This document shows, one piece after another, positions 1-9,887 of a DNA stretch of 64,000 nt (position 1 is the stretch's first letter; each line of letters begins with the position of its first letter). A program made the position numbers and the translations under genes. The notes beneath the pieces were generated by a model. The model saw nothing but the letters and a program-made list of their open reading frames with translations, made no database searches and was not told the DNA's origin. The stretch comes from Agarophyton chilense (taxonomy: Eukaryota; Rhodophyta; Florideophyceae; Gracilariales; Gracilariaceae): positions 868,001-932,000 of the forward strand of contig JARGXX010000071.1 of NCBI GenBank assembly GCA_030374765.1, written 5' to 3'.

Positions 1-213
1 TGGCAAAGTCGGTCGTGGGTCACCAACCACGCCGCCCATCGTTACAATGTCAACACCGCATGTCCCGTCAACGCCGCCATCCTTGGTAGTGTTCATATTT
101 GCAAAAGACTCACACATTCTGCGGTTGTCGTTGTCCCTCATCATACTATAGGTTTTCCCCTTATTTCTCCTCTTTTCTGATTCAGGGGGTCGATTACTCT
201 CTTCTAGATTCAT
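1..213 (-). CDS. Possible partial hypothetical protein at left edge
   Basis: A minus-strand frame is open from an ATG at 213 to the window edge (71 codons). The peptide is polar and rich in Asn, Asp, Gly and Arg, with a late Gly-Val rich stretch (VTMGGVVGDP). A second frame on the same strand (ATG at 406 or 397, stop at 194) overlaps it and also reads like protein, so the two could be parts of one gene whose structure is not clear. No domain is recognised and no promoter is obvious. Chance openness cannot be excluded. Confidence 0.25.
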   Translation of the reverse strand, partial: MNLEESNRPPESEKRRNKGKTYSMMRDNDNRRMCESFANMNTTKDGGVDGTCGVDIVTMGGVVGDPRPTLP

Positions 214-413
214 TCGCAAGCGCATGTTTCTCTACTTCGTCTGAAGGGACGGAAAGAACCTTGTGACAATCAACAAACCGTCTATTGTATCGAATCTGAA
301 GGTTTTCAACGAAACACTGCACAATGAACGATATAACAGTGTTGAAGTCAGTCTTGGAGAGAATGTTCCGTAGTTCAACGAGAATTTGGGTTGCCATGAA
401 AAACAATAATTTT

Positions 414-3270
414 TTTCACGCCCAACCGATGAAACCGACGTGACCGACAGAGTACGATCAAGACGAACGATTCCAAAACATCACCTGTGGATCACCTCAC
501 AGACTGAGAATGACGAGAAGAGTTACTCTCGAAAACCTTCTAGTGCCAAAAACCTAAGTGCATCTCAACCGGCATGACGATACGGCCAAAACGGCTTGCC
601 AGCTTACCGGCATGCAAACGTTCATCTTCATCGGTAACGCCTGCGTAGAGTTTAGATACTGCCTATCTAATCGTTGATCCTCTATGATTGCTACCATGTT
701 GCTAGACAATAGTAAACATGAGCATATCAATATCCTCCAAATTATATGCTCCAATACAGCAACACAAATTCACGTAGTATTGAATCCGAAGCGGGCAATG
801 TCGAGAAGGTTGTGTTTTCCTTCTCTTCACGAGCGTCAAGGTGTTGGTCTTGAAGAAATCATCATCAAGTGGCCCGATAGAGGGTTGGTTTTTTTAGTGA
901 GAGAACGTTTCTCCCAAAAGTAACGCTCTTTGCTACGTATTTTATGAACGTGGCATGCCCGTTAAAGAGAGAGAATGCAAAACTAGTTTAACACGAAGAT
1001 AACTCTGAAGCTACATACATTATAATTTTTTATTGTCTTTGCACCATTCCTTTGTTCAAACCCTTCAAAATGACTACCGACACATATTTCTCATCACCCT
1101 TGTCTTTGCTGCAGCTTTCACTACGACAGTCTATGCAATTATTGCACACCTCTTCATAATAAATCGAAAGAAAAAAAATTGGACGCTCAGTTTGTTCGTT
1201 TTGCCGGCAAATTGTTGTACTGACTGCCAGTGGAGATGCCCTAACAGATGTACCACAACTGGGGGACAATGATGCGAGGCGATCACGTTGAAGGTGAATG
1301 AGACGCAGGAAAGAGTGGAGCGTGTAGCGGACATGGGACCGAGAGGGAGAGCTCCGCGCTTGTCGCCGGGCGGGTAGCCGTGCCACTGCTGGAGGCGGGG
1401 TGATTTGTTCTGTCGGCTACTGCTAGAGTAGCCGCAGGAATACGTGCCCACGTTGCACGCCACACGCTGAGCGCATGGACTTCGGTTTGTGCCCTTGCCT
1501 CAGAGAGCAGTTCCTAAATCGTCCGTTATGTTTCGACCACAACGAGCGCCTCTCTCGCTCTACCGCAAAGTCATGATCAGGAGCGACGGGCATTAATGTT
1601 TTGTCTCGGTGTGGTTTGTACAGAGACCGTTGAGAGTTTGCCAAGATGTTTGAGTTTACTGTAACATTACGAAGGATATGGTTCGTACCCTTCATATTAT
1701 CCCTTCGTAACTTGTATTTTGGAGGTGTGATCGCTCATCACGGAAGGGCCACAGAGGCATGAGCTTAGCATGACAGTTGAAAAACGCGGCAACAAAACCA
1801 AGCTGCTAAGCTTTTGTCTCTTGTGCAGCTTAATCGGGACTGTAACGTCGACATATATCTACATTGCTCGGCGAAAGAGCGATACGTGATTTTTCGCTGC
1901 AGCAATGTATCGGGAGTGGGGGCGGAGGTGGAGGCGAAATGAAGAGTTTTATGGCGACCTAACTGGACGCTGATTGAGGTGGTTGTTGACATGAGCCGCA
2001 AAACTACTTGAGACGGGCCACACTTTAATAAATCACGGCGTGTGCGATGTGCACGGATTGCGTACGCAATGGATGGAATGGCGACCAAAAACAAAACATA
2101 AACTTTTTTAAATCGAACAGGGGGCGCTGTTGTTGCAACACTGTTCACTACAGGGCTTGCTCGGGGGATCTGTACGATGACAACACTGGACGGCGGTCGA
2201 AAGGTGTTCGGTGTTGGTAGAAAAAGTTTGGCTGTAATGGCGTACTATTTACTGCGCGCCGTGCTACGGTTTGCTCGTGGACGGGCTGCGCAAATGGAAA
2301 CGCGGTACGGTTCGATTTGCGCCTCGTTGCTTTGTGCTTTTCACGACATTTTTGTGTAGGATTAATGGCAGAGCGTGGCTGATAAGGGTGGGGGAGATGT
2401 CATCAAGTACGTTGGTAAGGGTGCGGGTGAAATGGAAACGGGCCGGGTAAGGGGACGTGATGAAAATGGGACAACAATTAATCTCGAAATCGTCGGGACT
2501 TTTTCAAGAGTCGCGAGAGCGTGAGACGCAGCAGCCACCACACAGTGCCAATGGTGGGTAATGTTTGGCGACGGACGGGTGGACACAGTGATTTGACGAA
2601 TTTTGATACAAGCTCTTCTCAGTCAGCGTCACCAAGGCGTGGGGCGATGATGAAGCCATGAGGTAGCTACGTAGGTAGGTAGGTAGCTAGCTAGGTAGCT
2701 AGCTAGCTAGAGCAACAGTTTTATTCGAAGGAAAGGCGGGTCAGAGATGAACCTGGTGAAGAACGATGGGGCTGCACAAATGCACAAGGAACAACACCGA
2801 GCACGTTTCGAGCAAGCTGTCAGTAAAAACACAAGCACAACGTATACAAGCAACGAAGAGAAAGACAGCCAGAAAAAGGCGCGCGCGCTGCTTACCGTTC
2901 ACACAGCGTACAGTACGTGCTGCACAAAAGGCAGCCTTGTCCTGTAAGCAAAGCGCCACCCACGCGAGACCCCACGCGAGCCGCCATGACATCAGCCGCT
3001 TCGCAAGCGGCGCACAATTCAGCGCCGTTTTCCTCTACAGCGCCAACCGCAACGCGCCACGTATACCACGCAAGCCACGCGCTCCACGCGCTCCACGCAC
3101 GCCCACAGTAAGCCACTGTAATGAGGTGACGAAGGCGTGACGAGGTATGTGCCACCGTCACATCCGGGAATGCGTCTGTGCGCGTCGTGGGCGGCTGTTT
3201 TTCACCTTTTCACCGCCCCCCCCCCCCCCCATTCCCAGGTCGCCGTTAGGCGTGCCACGCCGCTGGCTAC
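414..3270. other. Gene-free stretch upstream of HAUS6
   Basis: All open frames here are short, overlap on both strands and resemble no family. The stretch holds a GTAG/GCTA microsatellite (about 2661-2711), a 7-bp hairpin with a 3-nt loop (GCCGCTT/AAGCGGC, near 2993-3010) and, from about 2900 on, GC-rich sequence with CACGC-type short repeats leading to a poly-C run at about 3217-3230. The last few hundred bases probably belong to the upstream control region of the next gene. Confidence 0.5.
2661..2711. repeat. GTAG/GCTA microsatellite
   Basis: About 50 bp of tetranucleotide repeat alternating GTAG and GCTA units. It is self-complementary in part (AGCTAGCT). No gene overlaps it. Confidence 0.8.
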
Positions 3271-3686
3271 GTGCCGCCAACGTCAGGCAACGCTTGCGCC
3301 GCTGCCCTTTTTGTATCTCTTGTGTCGCTCTCGCGCGCGTTTGCGGTCGCTTATAGCCTTTTTTGTGTGTGTGTGTGTGTGTGCGCCGTTTGTTCTTGTT
3401 TAACATTTTTGCTTGTCGCTTTCGTCGCCTTCTCTTCGTGCCGAGTGTGCAGTGTGGGGTGCATTGCTTGCGTCGTGCCGCTTGCGCTCTTGCGCTTGGC
3501 GCCTTGTGCACTGTTTTTGTTTGCGCTTGGCGCGGCTGCGTTTGTGCTTGCCTGTCGTGCCCGCGCGCCCCCCGTAGCATTGCGCGCTGCGCTCGTCGCG
3601 GCCCGTTTGGCCGCCCTTGTTTGCCGCCCCTCGCTTGGCGCCTTTCTTTTCTCACCTCCGCCCCTTGTGTCGCTCCCTCCTCCCCC

Positions 3687-3692
3687 ATATAA
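3687..3692 (+). promoter_or_regulatory. Possible TATA box of the HAUS6 gene
   Basis: An ATATAA motif lies 80 nt before the chosen start codon, after a long C/T-rich tract and before a pyrimidine-rich leader that ends in a GCCGCC context at the ATG. Spacing fits a transcript start some 30 nt downstream and a short 5' leader. Confidence 0.35.
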
Positions 3693-3771
3693 CTCCGCCG
3701 ATTTGCTCACCCATTTCTTCACACCCTACCTCCCCCAACTCTCTCTCGTTCTCACGCCTTGTGCCGCCGCC

Positions 3772-6700
3772 ATGACTTCGTCCTTCCCCTCGCCTGCCAA
3801 ACTCGTCGTCGAGAATGTCACCCTGCTGGCAGGCTCCCCTACTGCCTTCCAGGCACGCTACGGGTTTACAATCTCCGCCTCCACCTTTGCAAAACCCACT
3901 GAGTTTAAGACCGCCGCTGCAGTCCTTCATTTTTTGTTGTGCATTGTCGAACCCGCTCCCGTTCAACACCTCTTCAAGCCGTGCTTCCCCATTCTTGACC
4001 GCCAACAGGAGCGCGACTTTAAGAAGATTGTTGATGCCCGTCTGGCTCTCCTTGAGCGCAACAACTTGCTGCCGCATGGTTGTGCAAGGAAGAGTGTTGT
4101 TTCATCGGCCGGTGGTGATCGATTTATCGATTTGTTGTGGACTCTATCTTCCTTGGCTGTGCAACAAGCCTGTTTGTCCCACCCGCCTTATGCCTCGTCT
4201 CACTCACGTGTACAACTCCAATCACATCATCAATCCTTTGATACCCTTTCCACCGCTTCTTCTTCTCGCTCTCAACGCTCTCAACGCTCTCAACGCTCTC
4301 AACGCTCACTGCACTCGCACTCGCATTCGCAATTGCGACCTTTTGCCTCGTCCTCTTCCTCTTCCACCGTCAAAACTTCTTCGTCGCGACGGTTTTTGGG
4401 ATTGGGTATGGTCGCGGCTTCCCAGCAACGCGCCCAGAATGCCCTTCACATGCGTGCCAGAATTGATGCCCAGCGCACCGCCATGGCCCGCACTGCTGAG
4501 ATGGGAAAGCACGCCGCGCTCAGTTGGAACTCTGAGGCGGGTTCTCTTCGTGACAAGATTTCTGACTTCGAGGCCAAACTTCGTTGTCTCAAGAATCAAC
4601 TCACTGCCATGGGTTTTGATGAGAACGGAAACGACATTCGTGGTGGAGATGCTCCGCCTGTCGACACCGCCCGAAACACTGGCGCTATCAAGCCATCTCC
4701 GTCTACCGATGCCCTTGCCGATGAGCTTAAGACTTCTCCGATTGACAGTACCGAGTCTGGCTCTTCGCTTGGCGATGCCGTTGAATCCGTGGACGCCGAA
4801 CAGCTTTCTGTTGACATGAAACGGCTTCTTTTGTTCGCCGACGAGACGCGTGCTACCCGTGAGCAGCTTTGTGAAGATCTGGACGATGTCCCTGGTGTCA
4901 ATGTTTCCGACGCTAGTGCACAGCAGATTGCAGGGCTTGTTCGCGCTGCAACCGAGGAATTACAGCTTGCCACTAATCGCATAGACGAGATACGAGATGC
5001 TCGTCGCGATGAACATCGCACTGCCAAACTTGCACACCAACCGACCGTGGAACCAGATAATGAAACGCCTGTTGTCGCGCTTTCTGAAGCTGTTGAAGAA
5101 TCACCGAAATCTTCCCCGCCTCCACTGCCCGTCGCACACCGCTCCGAGGTTGATATCACCTCGGCGTCTTCCATCGTCACTGACGAAGAGAAGGCGCTCA
5201 ATGAGAAGGAGCAGGCTGCAAAGCAGCCGTCATCTTCTCAAGTTCAGCTTGATGGCTGTGATCAATCTAGTCCTTTGCGCGCTTGTGTGCAGGACGCGCT
5301 AAAGAAGCACAAATCTGTATTGGAGACATCGAGAAAACTTACCAAGGAGGCAAATGATTTCGTGGCCAAGTCTCAAGCCGCTCTGAAACTAATGGAACCG
5401 AGTGATTCGGATGGACCCGTGCAGGGTTTGGATGAATCTTGTGAGGTAGATAGCTCGAAGCCGTCGTGGTTCATCGAGGCTGCTAAAGGGGCCACTGCTA
5501 TGGTAAATACATTGGAAAAGAATGACTCGTCGCGACAGAGCGCTCAACAGGGGGGCAATGCGCGCGTCAAATCGGAGAAAGATGTTCAAGAAGCTGCGCG
5601 CGTGCTGGAAAAGTCTGTGGCTTCGAGGAGCAAGTCCTCGGTGGAAATCGGTTCGATAGGTCGAAAGAACGGTTTACAGTCTATGGACTGCGTCAATGTG
5701 ATGCAAACTTGTAGCAGCAGATCTACGGATCTGATGTCTGACAGCACTTCTGCGGCGATTTGCACGCCATCTTCTACTGCCTCCTCGGTAAAGACTGCGA
5801 GGAGTGTTCGCTTTGCAGAGTTGCCTCCTTCGTATAGTGCTACCCGATCTGGAGATGATATTAGTGTTGGATCCCCTGGAAAGGCTGGAAAGATGAGCTG
5901 TCTTACGGACATTGACTCTCCGTCTCCGTCTGTGACGTCGGTGGCGGTGTCGTCCTTGGCTTCTACTGGCGGGGTGGCCGCCGATGATGTGAAGAAGACT
6001 ACTGGAGATGTCGGTAAGGTTGGGACGCGAACGATTGCTGCACTGGCTGTGGATGACAGCACGAAAGTCGCGAAACGCGATGTGCTGGAGCATCCTGCAC
6101 GAGGAAGGTCATCTACCGATAAGGCTGAGTCCCAAGAAAGAAGAGACACACCTGGTGGCCGATCTCGAAGGCGTGACCCTCACGTGACGAGGAATGATAA
6201 GGGGCGACCACCTACCCATGTAACGTCTAACAGACCGCCACGCCTCCAGCGCACACAGACACCGCGCCATTTGATGCGGCGCAAGGAAGCTATAGAGCGT
6301 TCAGCCGTGTCGCACCAGCCAACGGTGAGACCACGGCAGCAGCGCAGGGTTCCCCCTCGTTCAGCTAGCGTGGATGATTTGAACAAGCACTCGAGGACCA
6401 GGAATAGAATCGCTTTGGTCGAGTCTGATGTCTGGAACACGTGCACTAGCGCCAACGACGAAGTTGCGAAGGATTCTGTGGAAGAGAAGGCTCTGTGTAG
6501 TGCCACGTCGACATTAGAGGTTGTGTCTCCCAACTCTTCAAAGCACAGCGACAACGAAGTTTGTGAGGATGTGACAGATGGAACGGCGACCGTTCAGAAT
6601 TCTACAGAGCAACATACAGAGGTGCAGCCTACTCCACAAGCACGAGAAAGTATACAGAAGAAGTTGTTTATGACGCCCGAATCTGCAAGCGCGTCATTTA

Positions 6701-7194
6701 CCAAAGTGGAAACCCGTAGTGACAGCGTTGATGCAGTGGAAAGAACGTATGGCTTGCGTAGGGCGTCGGGTACAGTGAAAAAATCTTTGACGCCTGAAAA
6801 CCCTCCAAATTCCAAATTCGATTTCCTGCAAAACATGACGCCCTTGCCGGGGAATAGTGCCATGAAGAAATCCGGGTCTTTGAGTGACGATGATGTGTTG
6901 TTTTCGCCAGCCACACGGGTTCCACTACCCCATCAGGCGAATAGACCGAAGACATCGAGCAGCGATGGATTTTTCGCAGGAGAAGCTGCCCAATGGCAAC
7001 AAAGTGTTCGGTCCCGAAATGGAACTGAAAATAGCATGTTCCGAGAAGGTGCTCTCACGAGAACTAGTTCGGAGTCCTCCAATTCACGTCTATCACGCTT
7101 CACTGGACTACTTTCGTCTTCCTCCAGTGGCAGCGGTGGTAAGAAAAGTCGAGTCCAACTGCTCCGCGCGCGTCTCGCCGCCCTCAACAAGTAG
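3772..7194 (+). CDS. HAUS6: HAUS augmin-like complex subunit 6
   Basis: This 1140-residue protein matches the HAUS6/AUG6 N-terminal family. Seen: HFLLCIVEP (53-61), CFPILDRQQERDFKK (71-85) and GGDRFIDLLW (114-123) in the family order, then a helix with a conserved-looking Trp (SWNSEAGSLRDKI, 251-263) before a predicted coiled coil. The remaining ~850 residues are Ser/Thr/Lys-rich and probably disordered, as in other HAUS6 proteins. Known of the family: augmin sits on spindle microtubules and recruits gamma-tubulin for branching nucleation; subunit 6 gives the link to the gamma-tubulin ring adaptor. The frame is open upstream to 3271, but that part is low-complexity Cys/Val/Leu and contains the likely TATA box; the ATG at 3772 has a GCCGCC context and begins the conserved domain. 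No intron. The following gene is convergent, its stop 215 bp away. Confidence 0.82.
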   Translation: MTSSFPSPAKLVVENVTLLAGSPTAFQARYGFTISASTFAKPTEFKTAAAVLHFLLCIVEPAPVQHLFKPCFPILDRQQERDFKKIVDARLALLERNNLLPHGCARKSVVSSAGGDRFIDLLWTLSSLAVQQACLSHPPYASSHSRVQLQSHHQSFDTLSTASSSRSQRSQRSQRSQRSLHSHSHSQLRPFASSSSSSTVKTSSSRRFLGLGMVAASQQRAQNALHMRARIDAQRTAMARTAEMGKHAALSWNSEAGSLRDKISDFEAKLRCLKNQLTAMGFDENGNDIRGGDAPPVDTARNTGAIKPSPSTDALADELKTSPIDSTESGSSLGDAVESVDAEQLSVDMKRLLLFADETRATREQLCEDLDDVPGVNVSDASAQQIAGLVRAATEELQLATNRIDEIRDARRDEHRTAKLAHQPTVEPDNETPVVALSEAVEESPKSSPPPLPVAHRSEVDITSASSIVTDEEKALNEKEQAAKQPSSSQVQLDGCDQSSPLRACVQDALKKHKSVLETSRKLTKEANDFVAKSQAALKLMEPSDSDGPVQGLDESCEVDSSKPSWFIEAAKGATAMVNTLEKNDSSRQSAQQGGNARVKSEKDVQEAARVLEKSVASRSKSSVEIGSIGRKNGLQSMDCVNVMQTCSSRSTDLMSDSTSAAICTPSSTASSVKTARSVRFAELPPSYSATRSGDDISVGSPGKAGKMSCLTDIDSPSPSVTSVAVSSLASTGGVAADDVKKTTGDVGKVGTRTIAALAVDDSTKVAKRDVLEHPARGRSSTDKAESQERRDTPGGRSRRRDPHVTRNDKGRPPTHVTSNRPPRLQRTQTPRHLMRRKEAIERSAVSHQPTVRPRQQRRVPPRSASVDDLNKHSRTRNRIALVESDVWNTCTSANDEVAKDSVEEKALCSATSTLEVVSPNSSKHSDNEVCEDVTDGTATVQNSTEQHTEVQPTPQARESIQKKLFMTPESASASFTKVETRSDSVDAVERTYGLRRASGTVKKSLTPENPPNSKFDFLQNMTPLPGNSAMKKSGSLSDDDVLFSPATRVPLPHQANRPKTSSSDGFFAGEAAQWQQSVRSRNGTENSMFREGALTRTSSESSNSRLSRFTGLLSSSSSGSGGKKSRVQLLRARLAALNK
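4267..4302 (+). repeat. Four 9-bp coding repeats in HAUS6
   Basis: Four tandem copies of CGCTCTCAA encode a Ser-Gln-Arg repeat in the linker between the N-terminal domain and the coiled coil of HAUS6, followed by a His-Ser run. Such a repeat can vary in length between strains without loss of frame. Confidence 0.85.
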
Positions 7195-7409
7195 AAGTGC
7201 GAAGCTGGCACCCCTATGTAGTTGATAGAAATATTTAGCACACCGCACGCTTCTGTGCGAAGCGAACAAATTCTGACTGGTATGTAATTCCCATGTGTTC
7301 TAGTGCACATGTCGGATATTTTTTTTTTACTCGGGTAAAAAGTAGCCTAGAGAAATTATACAAACAGTCAGCTTCAAAGCATAGACGAAAATGACCGAGT
7401 TTCCTCCGT

Positions 7410-9521
7410 CTATGCTCGAGCAGTCATCACTCGAAAACCGACGCGGTCAGCACTTCTTTCCTCCGAATTATTGACAAGTGGTGGTGGTGCAGGTTCTCTT
7501 GATTCTTCCGCAAGGGGACCTCGTTGAGGAGTGGCTTCCTGGGGAACATTGTGGTTCACAGGCACCGAGTCTTGAGGGGCAATATCTCTAGAATCACCAT
7601 AGTACGTTCCTGCAGGTGCGCTGCCGGCGACAAAGAGGTCCTGCAGCGTGGGATTAGGTGATCCTAGCGCTAGAGGTGGTGTTTTGCTCTGGTTTGTAAA
7701 CCCGCAAGTGGCTGGCGGCTGGGTCCTATACGCATGCTCATTAGCCTCACTACAATCAGCTTGTACTCGCGTTTCTTGTTGCGAACAGTTGTGTCTCTGG
7801 TCTGACACTGCTTGCCTGATACTATTCGTTTCTTCCATTCCCTGCACTCGGCCATAGTCCATTACACAACTCTGCGGAGACACGGTGGGTGTGCTCTCGT
7901 CTCGAGGAAACAAAGTGCTGATGGCGCTTGGCGATACATTGTGGCGAGTGTTTTCGTGCTTATCTGTTTGGCCGGGTAGCCTTAGACTGGACTGAGCATT
8001 ATTCTCCCAGACGCGGAGCGAGTTGTGAAACGGACCATAGCTATTCACGTCATTCGGGTTGATGTGCATAACGTTTTCTGAGAGCTTTCCTTCGAGAGCT
8101 GCTGAGGAGGGGACAGTCACATCTGGATTCAAACATCGGCGTTTCGCGGCTGGGGAGCCTTCTGTGGCCGAAAAGCCCGAGTTTGGCTGAAGCGGATTGA
8201 CGGCATGTTCGACGCTTCGCTCATGCCGCATCCGTTGGTCGAAGATCGAGCTGTCCATGGCAAGACTCATGCGAAGGTCGGAAATAGGCGGACATTGGGT
8301 GACATTTGGGCGTTCTCCAATGAGCTGCGGTTTATGTTGCTGAGTGATTGAAAATGAAGCAGATTGGGCAGGAACGCGCAAGGACATACCCGGAGGAGGT
8401 GGCTCGGATATGTTGACAAGCTTATCACTCTCAGCATAGGGGTGGTTGGCATCTGGGCGCGCATTGGCATGATTGATAACTGGCTGTGGGTTTCGATCCG
8501 GCACATAGGGGTGTTCAACGGATGAAGGATGCAATGGGGACTCGAGAATCAAAGGCGGTGGCTTATTGAGGATCAGAGGCGTTGGTGAAGTAGTCTGCTG
8601 CACGTTATGACGCTCCGCCAAGTGCGTTCTCAAGTGGTCTGCACTGAGAAGCGTAGTGTGACAAACAAAACATGAATGATTGCTGGAGGGTGGATGCACG
8701 GTGCGCTTATGTCGCTCCATGGAACTCTTCAAAGAAAAGCGCCTGTCACAAGAATCACAGAAAAAGCCACCCGGGTTGGTGTGCTTGGATCGAATGTGGG
8801 TTCCAAGATTGCCCGAAGAAGAATACACGGCTCCGCAGTGCGGATAGCCACAACGATGCTCGCGGACCAGCGAGCCGGTTTCACAGGCGGCGACATGCCT
8901 CGCCAAAGCCGGGGCGCTTCGTACCTGACGCGCACATAACTTGCACTGGTAGACGGGGCGTGGCTCGTGAACAATGCGCACGTGACGGGTGAGGTCGGAG
9001 TAGGTTTGAAAGGCAGGTGCGGTGCAGTTGTCGGCCACACAAGTAAAGGTGCGCGTATGACATTTTGCCTTGTGTCTCTGTAGACGAACGTGTTGGGAGA
9101 AGACGGATTGGCAGTTGGGGGCATCGCAGGCGTATGTGAGTGGTTCGGAATGGGCATGTGTGGCGCGGTGAAGATCGAGGGCATGTGGTTTTAGAAAAGA
9201 TTGATCGCACAAGTCGCATTTGAATGGATGAGGCTTGTTATGCAGGTTGCGATGACGACTGAGGCGTTGAGCGGTAGCGAAGGATTTGTCGCATTGCGGA
9301 AAGGTGCAGGGAAAAGGACGCTCTTGTTTATGGGAATATTGATGACGCGTCAAATGATCTTTGCGGAGAAAGGATTTGCCACACAAGGGGAAAAGACATT
9401 GATGAGGACGTTCACCGGTGTGGGTCCTCATGTGGCGATTGAGGTGGCCCATGCGCGCGAAGGGGCGGTCGCAGGTGGGACACACATGGGCGATGGAGGT
9501 CACATTGGCGGCGCTTTTCAT
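7410..9521 (-). CDS. Ten-finger C2H2 zinc finger protein, TFIIIA-like
   Basis: The 703-residue protein opens with ten zinc fingers in a row (residues about 12-306) followed by a long Pro/Ser/Asn-rich tail with no domain seen. Fingers 2, 3, 5, 6 and 8 have CX4-5C spacing and the linker after finger 1 is THTGERP. Finger 7 appears to be C2HC, its last ligand a Cys (HVAAC). A close-packed set of nine or ten fingers with mixed CX2C and CX4C spacing is the plan of TFIIIA, the 5S rRNA gene factor, but the long tail also fits an RNA polymerase II factor, so the name is not secure. The frame stays open upstream to 9878. That extension is almost all proline from a G-run on the + strand and it contains a TATAAAG motif, so I place the start at 9521, just before finger 1. 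Confidence 0.8.
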   Translation of the reverse strand: MKSAANVTSIAHVCPTCDRPFARMGHLNRHMRTHTGERPHQCLFPLCGKSFLRKDHLTRHQYSHKQERPFPCTFPQCDKSFATAQRLSRHRNLHNKPHPFKCDLCDQSFLKPHALDLHRATHAHSEPLTYACDAPNCQSVFSQHVRLQRHKAKCHTRTFTCVADNCTAPAFQTYSDLTRHVRIVHEPRPVYQCKLCARQVRSAPALARHVAACETGSLVREHRCGYPHCGAVYSSSGNLGTHIRSKHTNPGGFFCDSCDRRFSLKSSMERHKRTVHPPSSNHSCFVCHTTLLSADHLRTHLAERHNVQQTTSPTPLILNKPPPLILESPLHPSSVEHPYVPDRNPQPVINHANARPDANHPYAESDKLVNISEPPPPGMSLRVPAQSASFSITQQHKPQLIGERPNVTQCPPISDLRMSLAMDSSIFDQRMRHERSVEHAVNPLQPNSGFSATEGSPAAKRRCLNPDVTVPSSAALEGKLSENVMHINPNDVNSYGPFHNSLRVWENNAQSSLRLPGQTDKHENTRHNVSPSAISTLFPRDESTPTVSPQSCVMDYGRVQGMEETNSIRQAVSDQRHNCSQQETRVQADCSEANEHAYRTQPPATCGFTNQSKTPPLALGSPNPTLQDLFVAGSAPAGTYYGDSRDIAPQDSVPVNHNVPQEATPQRGPLAEESREPAPPPLVNNSEERSADRVGFRVMTARA

Positions 9522-9540
9522 GGGGAGCCGCGGAGGGGGT

Positions 9541-9705
9541 GGAGGGAGGGGGAGCGGGGAGGGGGGGGGGGGGGGGGGGGGGGGGTGTGTGTGAGGGGAA
9601 GGGAGAGGGGGGATGAGTATGGGGTGGGGGGTTGAAGTGGTGGGGGTATGTGGGGGGGGTGGGGGCTGTGCTCGGAAAGCACGGTGTGGGGGGGGGGGGG
9701 ACGAC
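9541..9705. repeat. G-rich tract with a 25-G run
   Basis: The + strand reads almost only G with some A and T, including an uninterrupted run of 25 G at 9561-9585 and a further G run near 9688-9700. On the minus strand this is the C-rich 5' leader of the zinc finger gene, just upstream of its start codon. The G strand has many possible G-quadruplexes. Confidence 0.85.
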
Positions 9706-9757
9706 GATGGACAGCGCGATGGCACGGATGCGCCAGCGTCGAGAAGTGCTCGACTGA

Positions 9758-9764
9758 CTTTATA
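9758..9764 (-). promoter_or_regulatory. Likely TATA box of the zinc finger gene
   Basis: TATAAAG on the minus strand, about 235 nt before the chosen start codon at 9521. It would put the poly-C tract in the 5' leader and argues against the longer proline-rich N terminus. Confidence 0.4.
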
Positions 9765-9887
9765 TGGAAATGGCCATTCGATGTGTGCGCTGCAGTTGCG
9801 GCGCGTGCCGTTGACGCTGTCAGCTGCGGCGCGCGCCGGGGGGGCAATTCGCCACACTGCGCGGTGTAAGCGCGTCATTACCGTTGG

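Noticed and set aside
3271-3771. In-frame N-terminal extension of HAUS6
   Set aside because: It is low-complexity Cys/Val/Leu, includes a GT repeat and the likely TATA box, and precedes an ATG with a good context at the start of the conserved domain.
9522-9878. Proline-rich N terminus of the zinc finger protein
   Set aside because: It is the translation of a poly-C leader and overlaps a TATAAAG motif; the first finger begins only 12 residues after the ATG at 9521.
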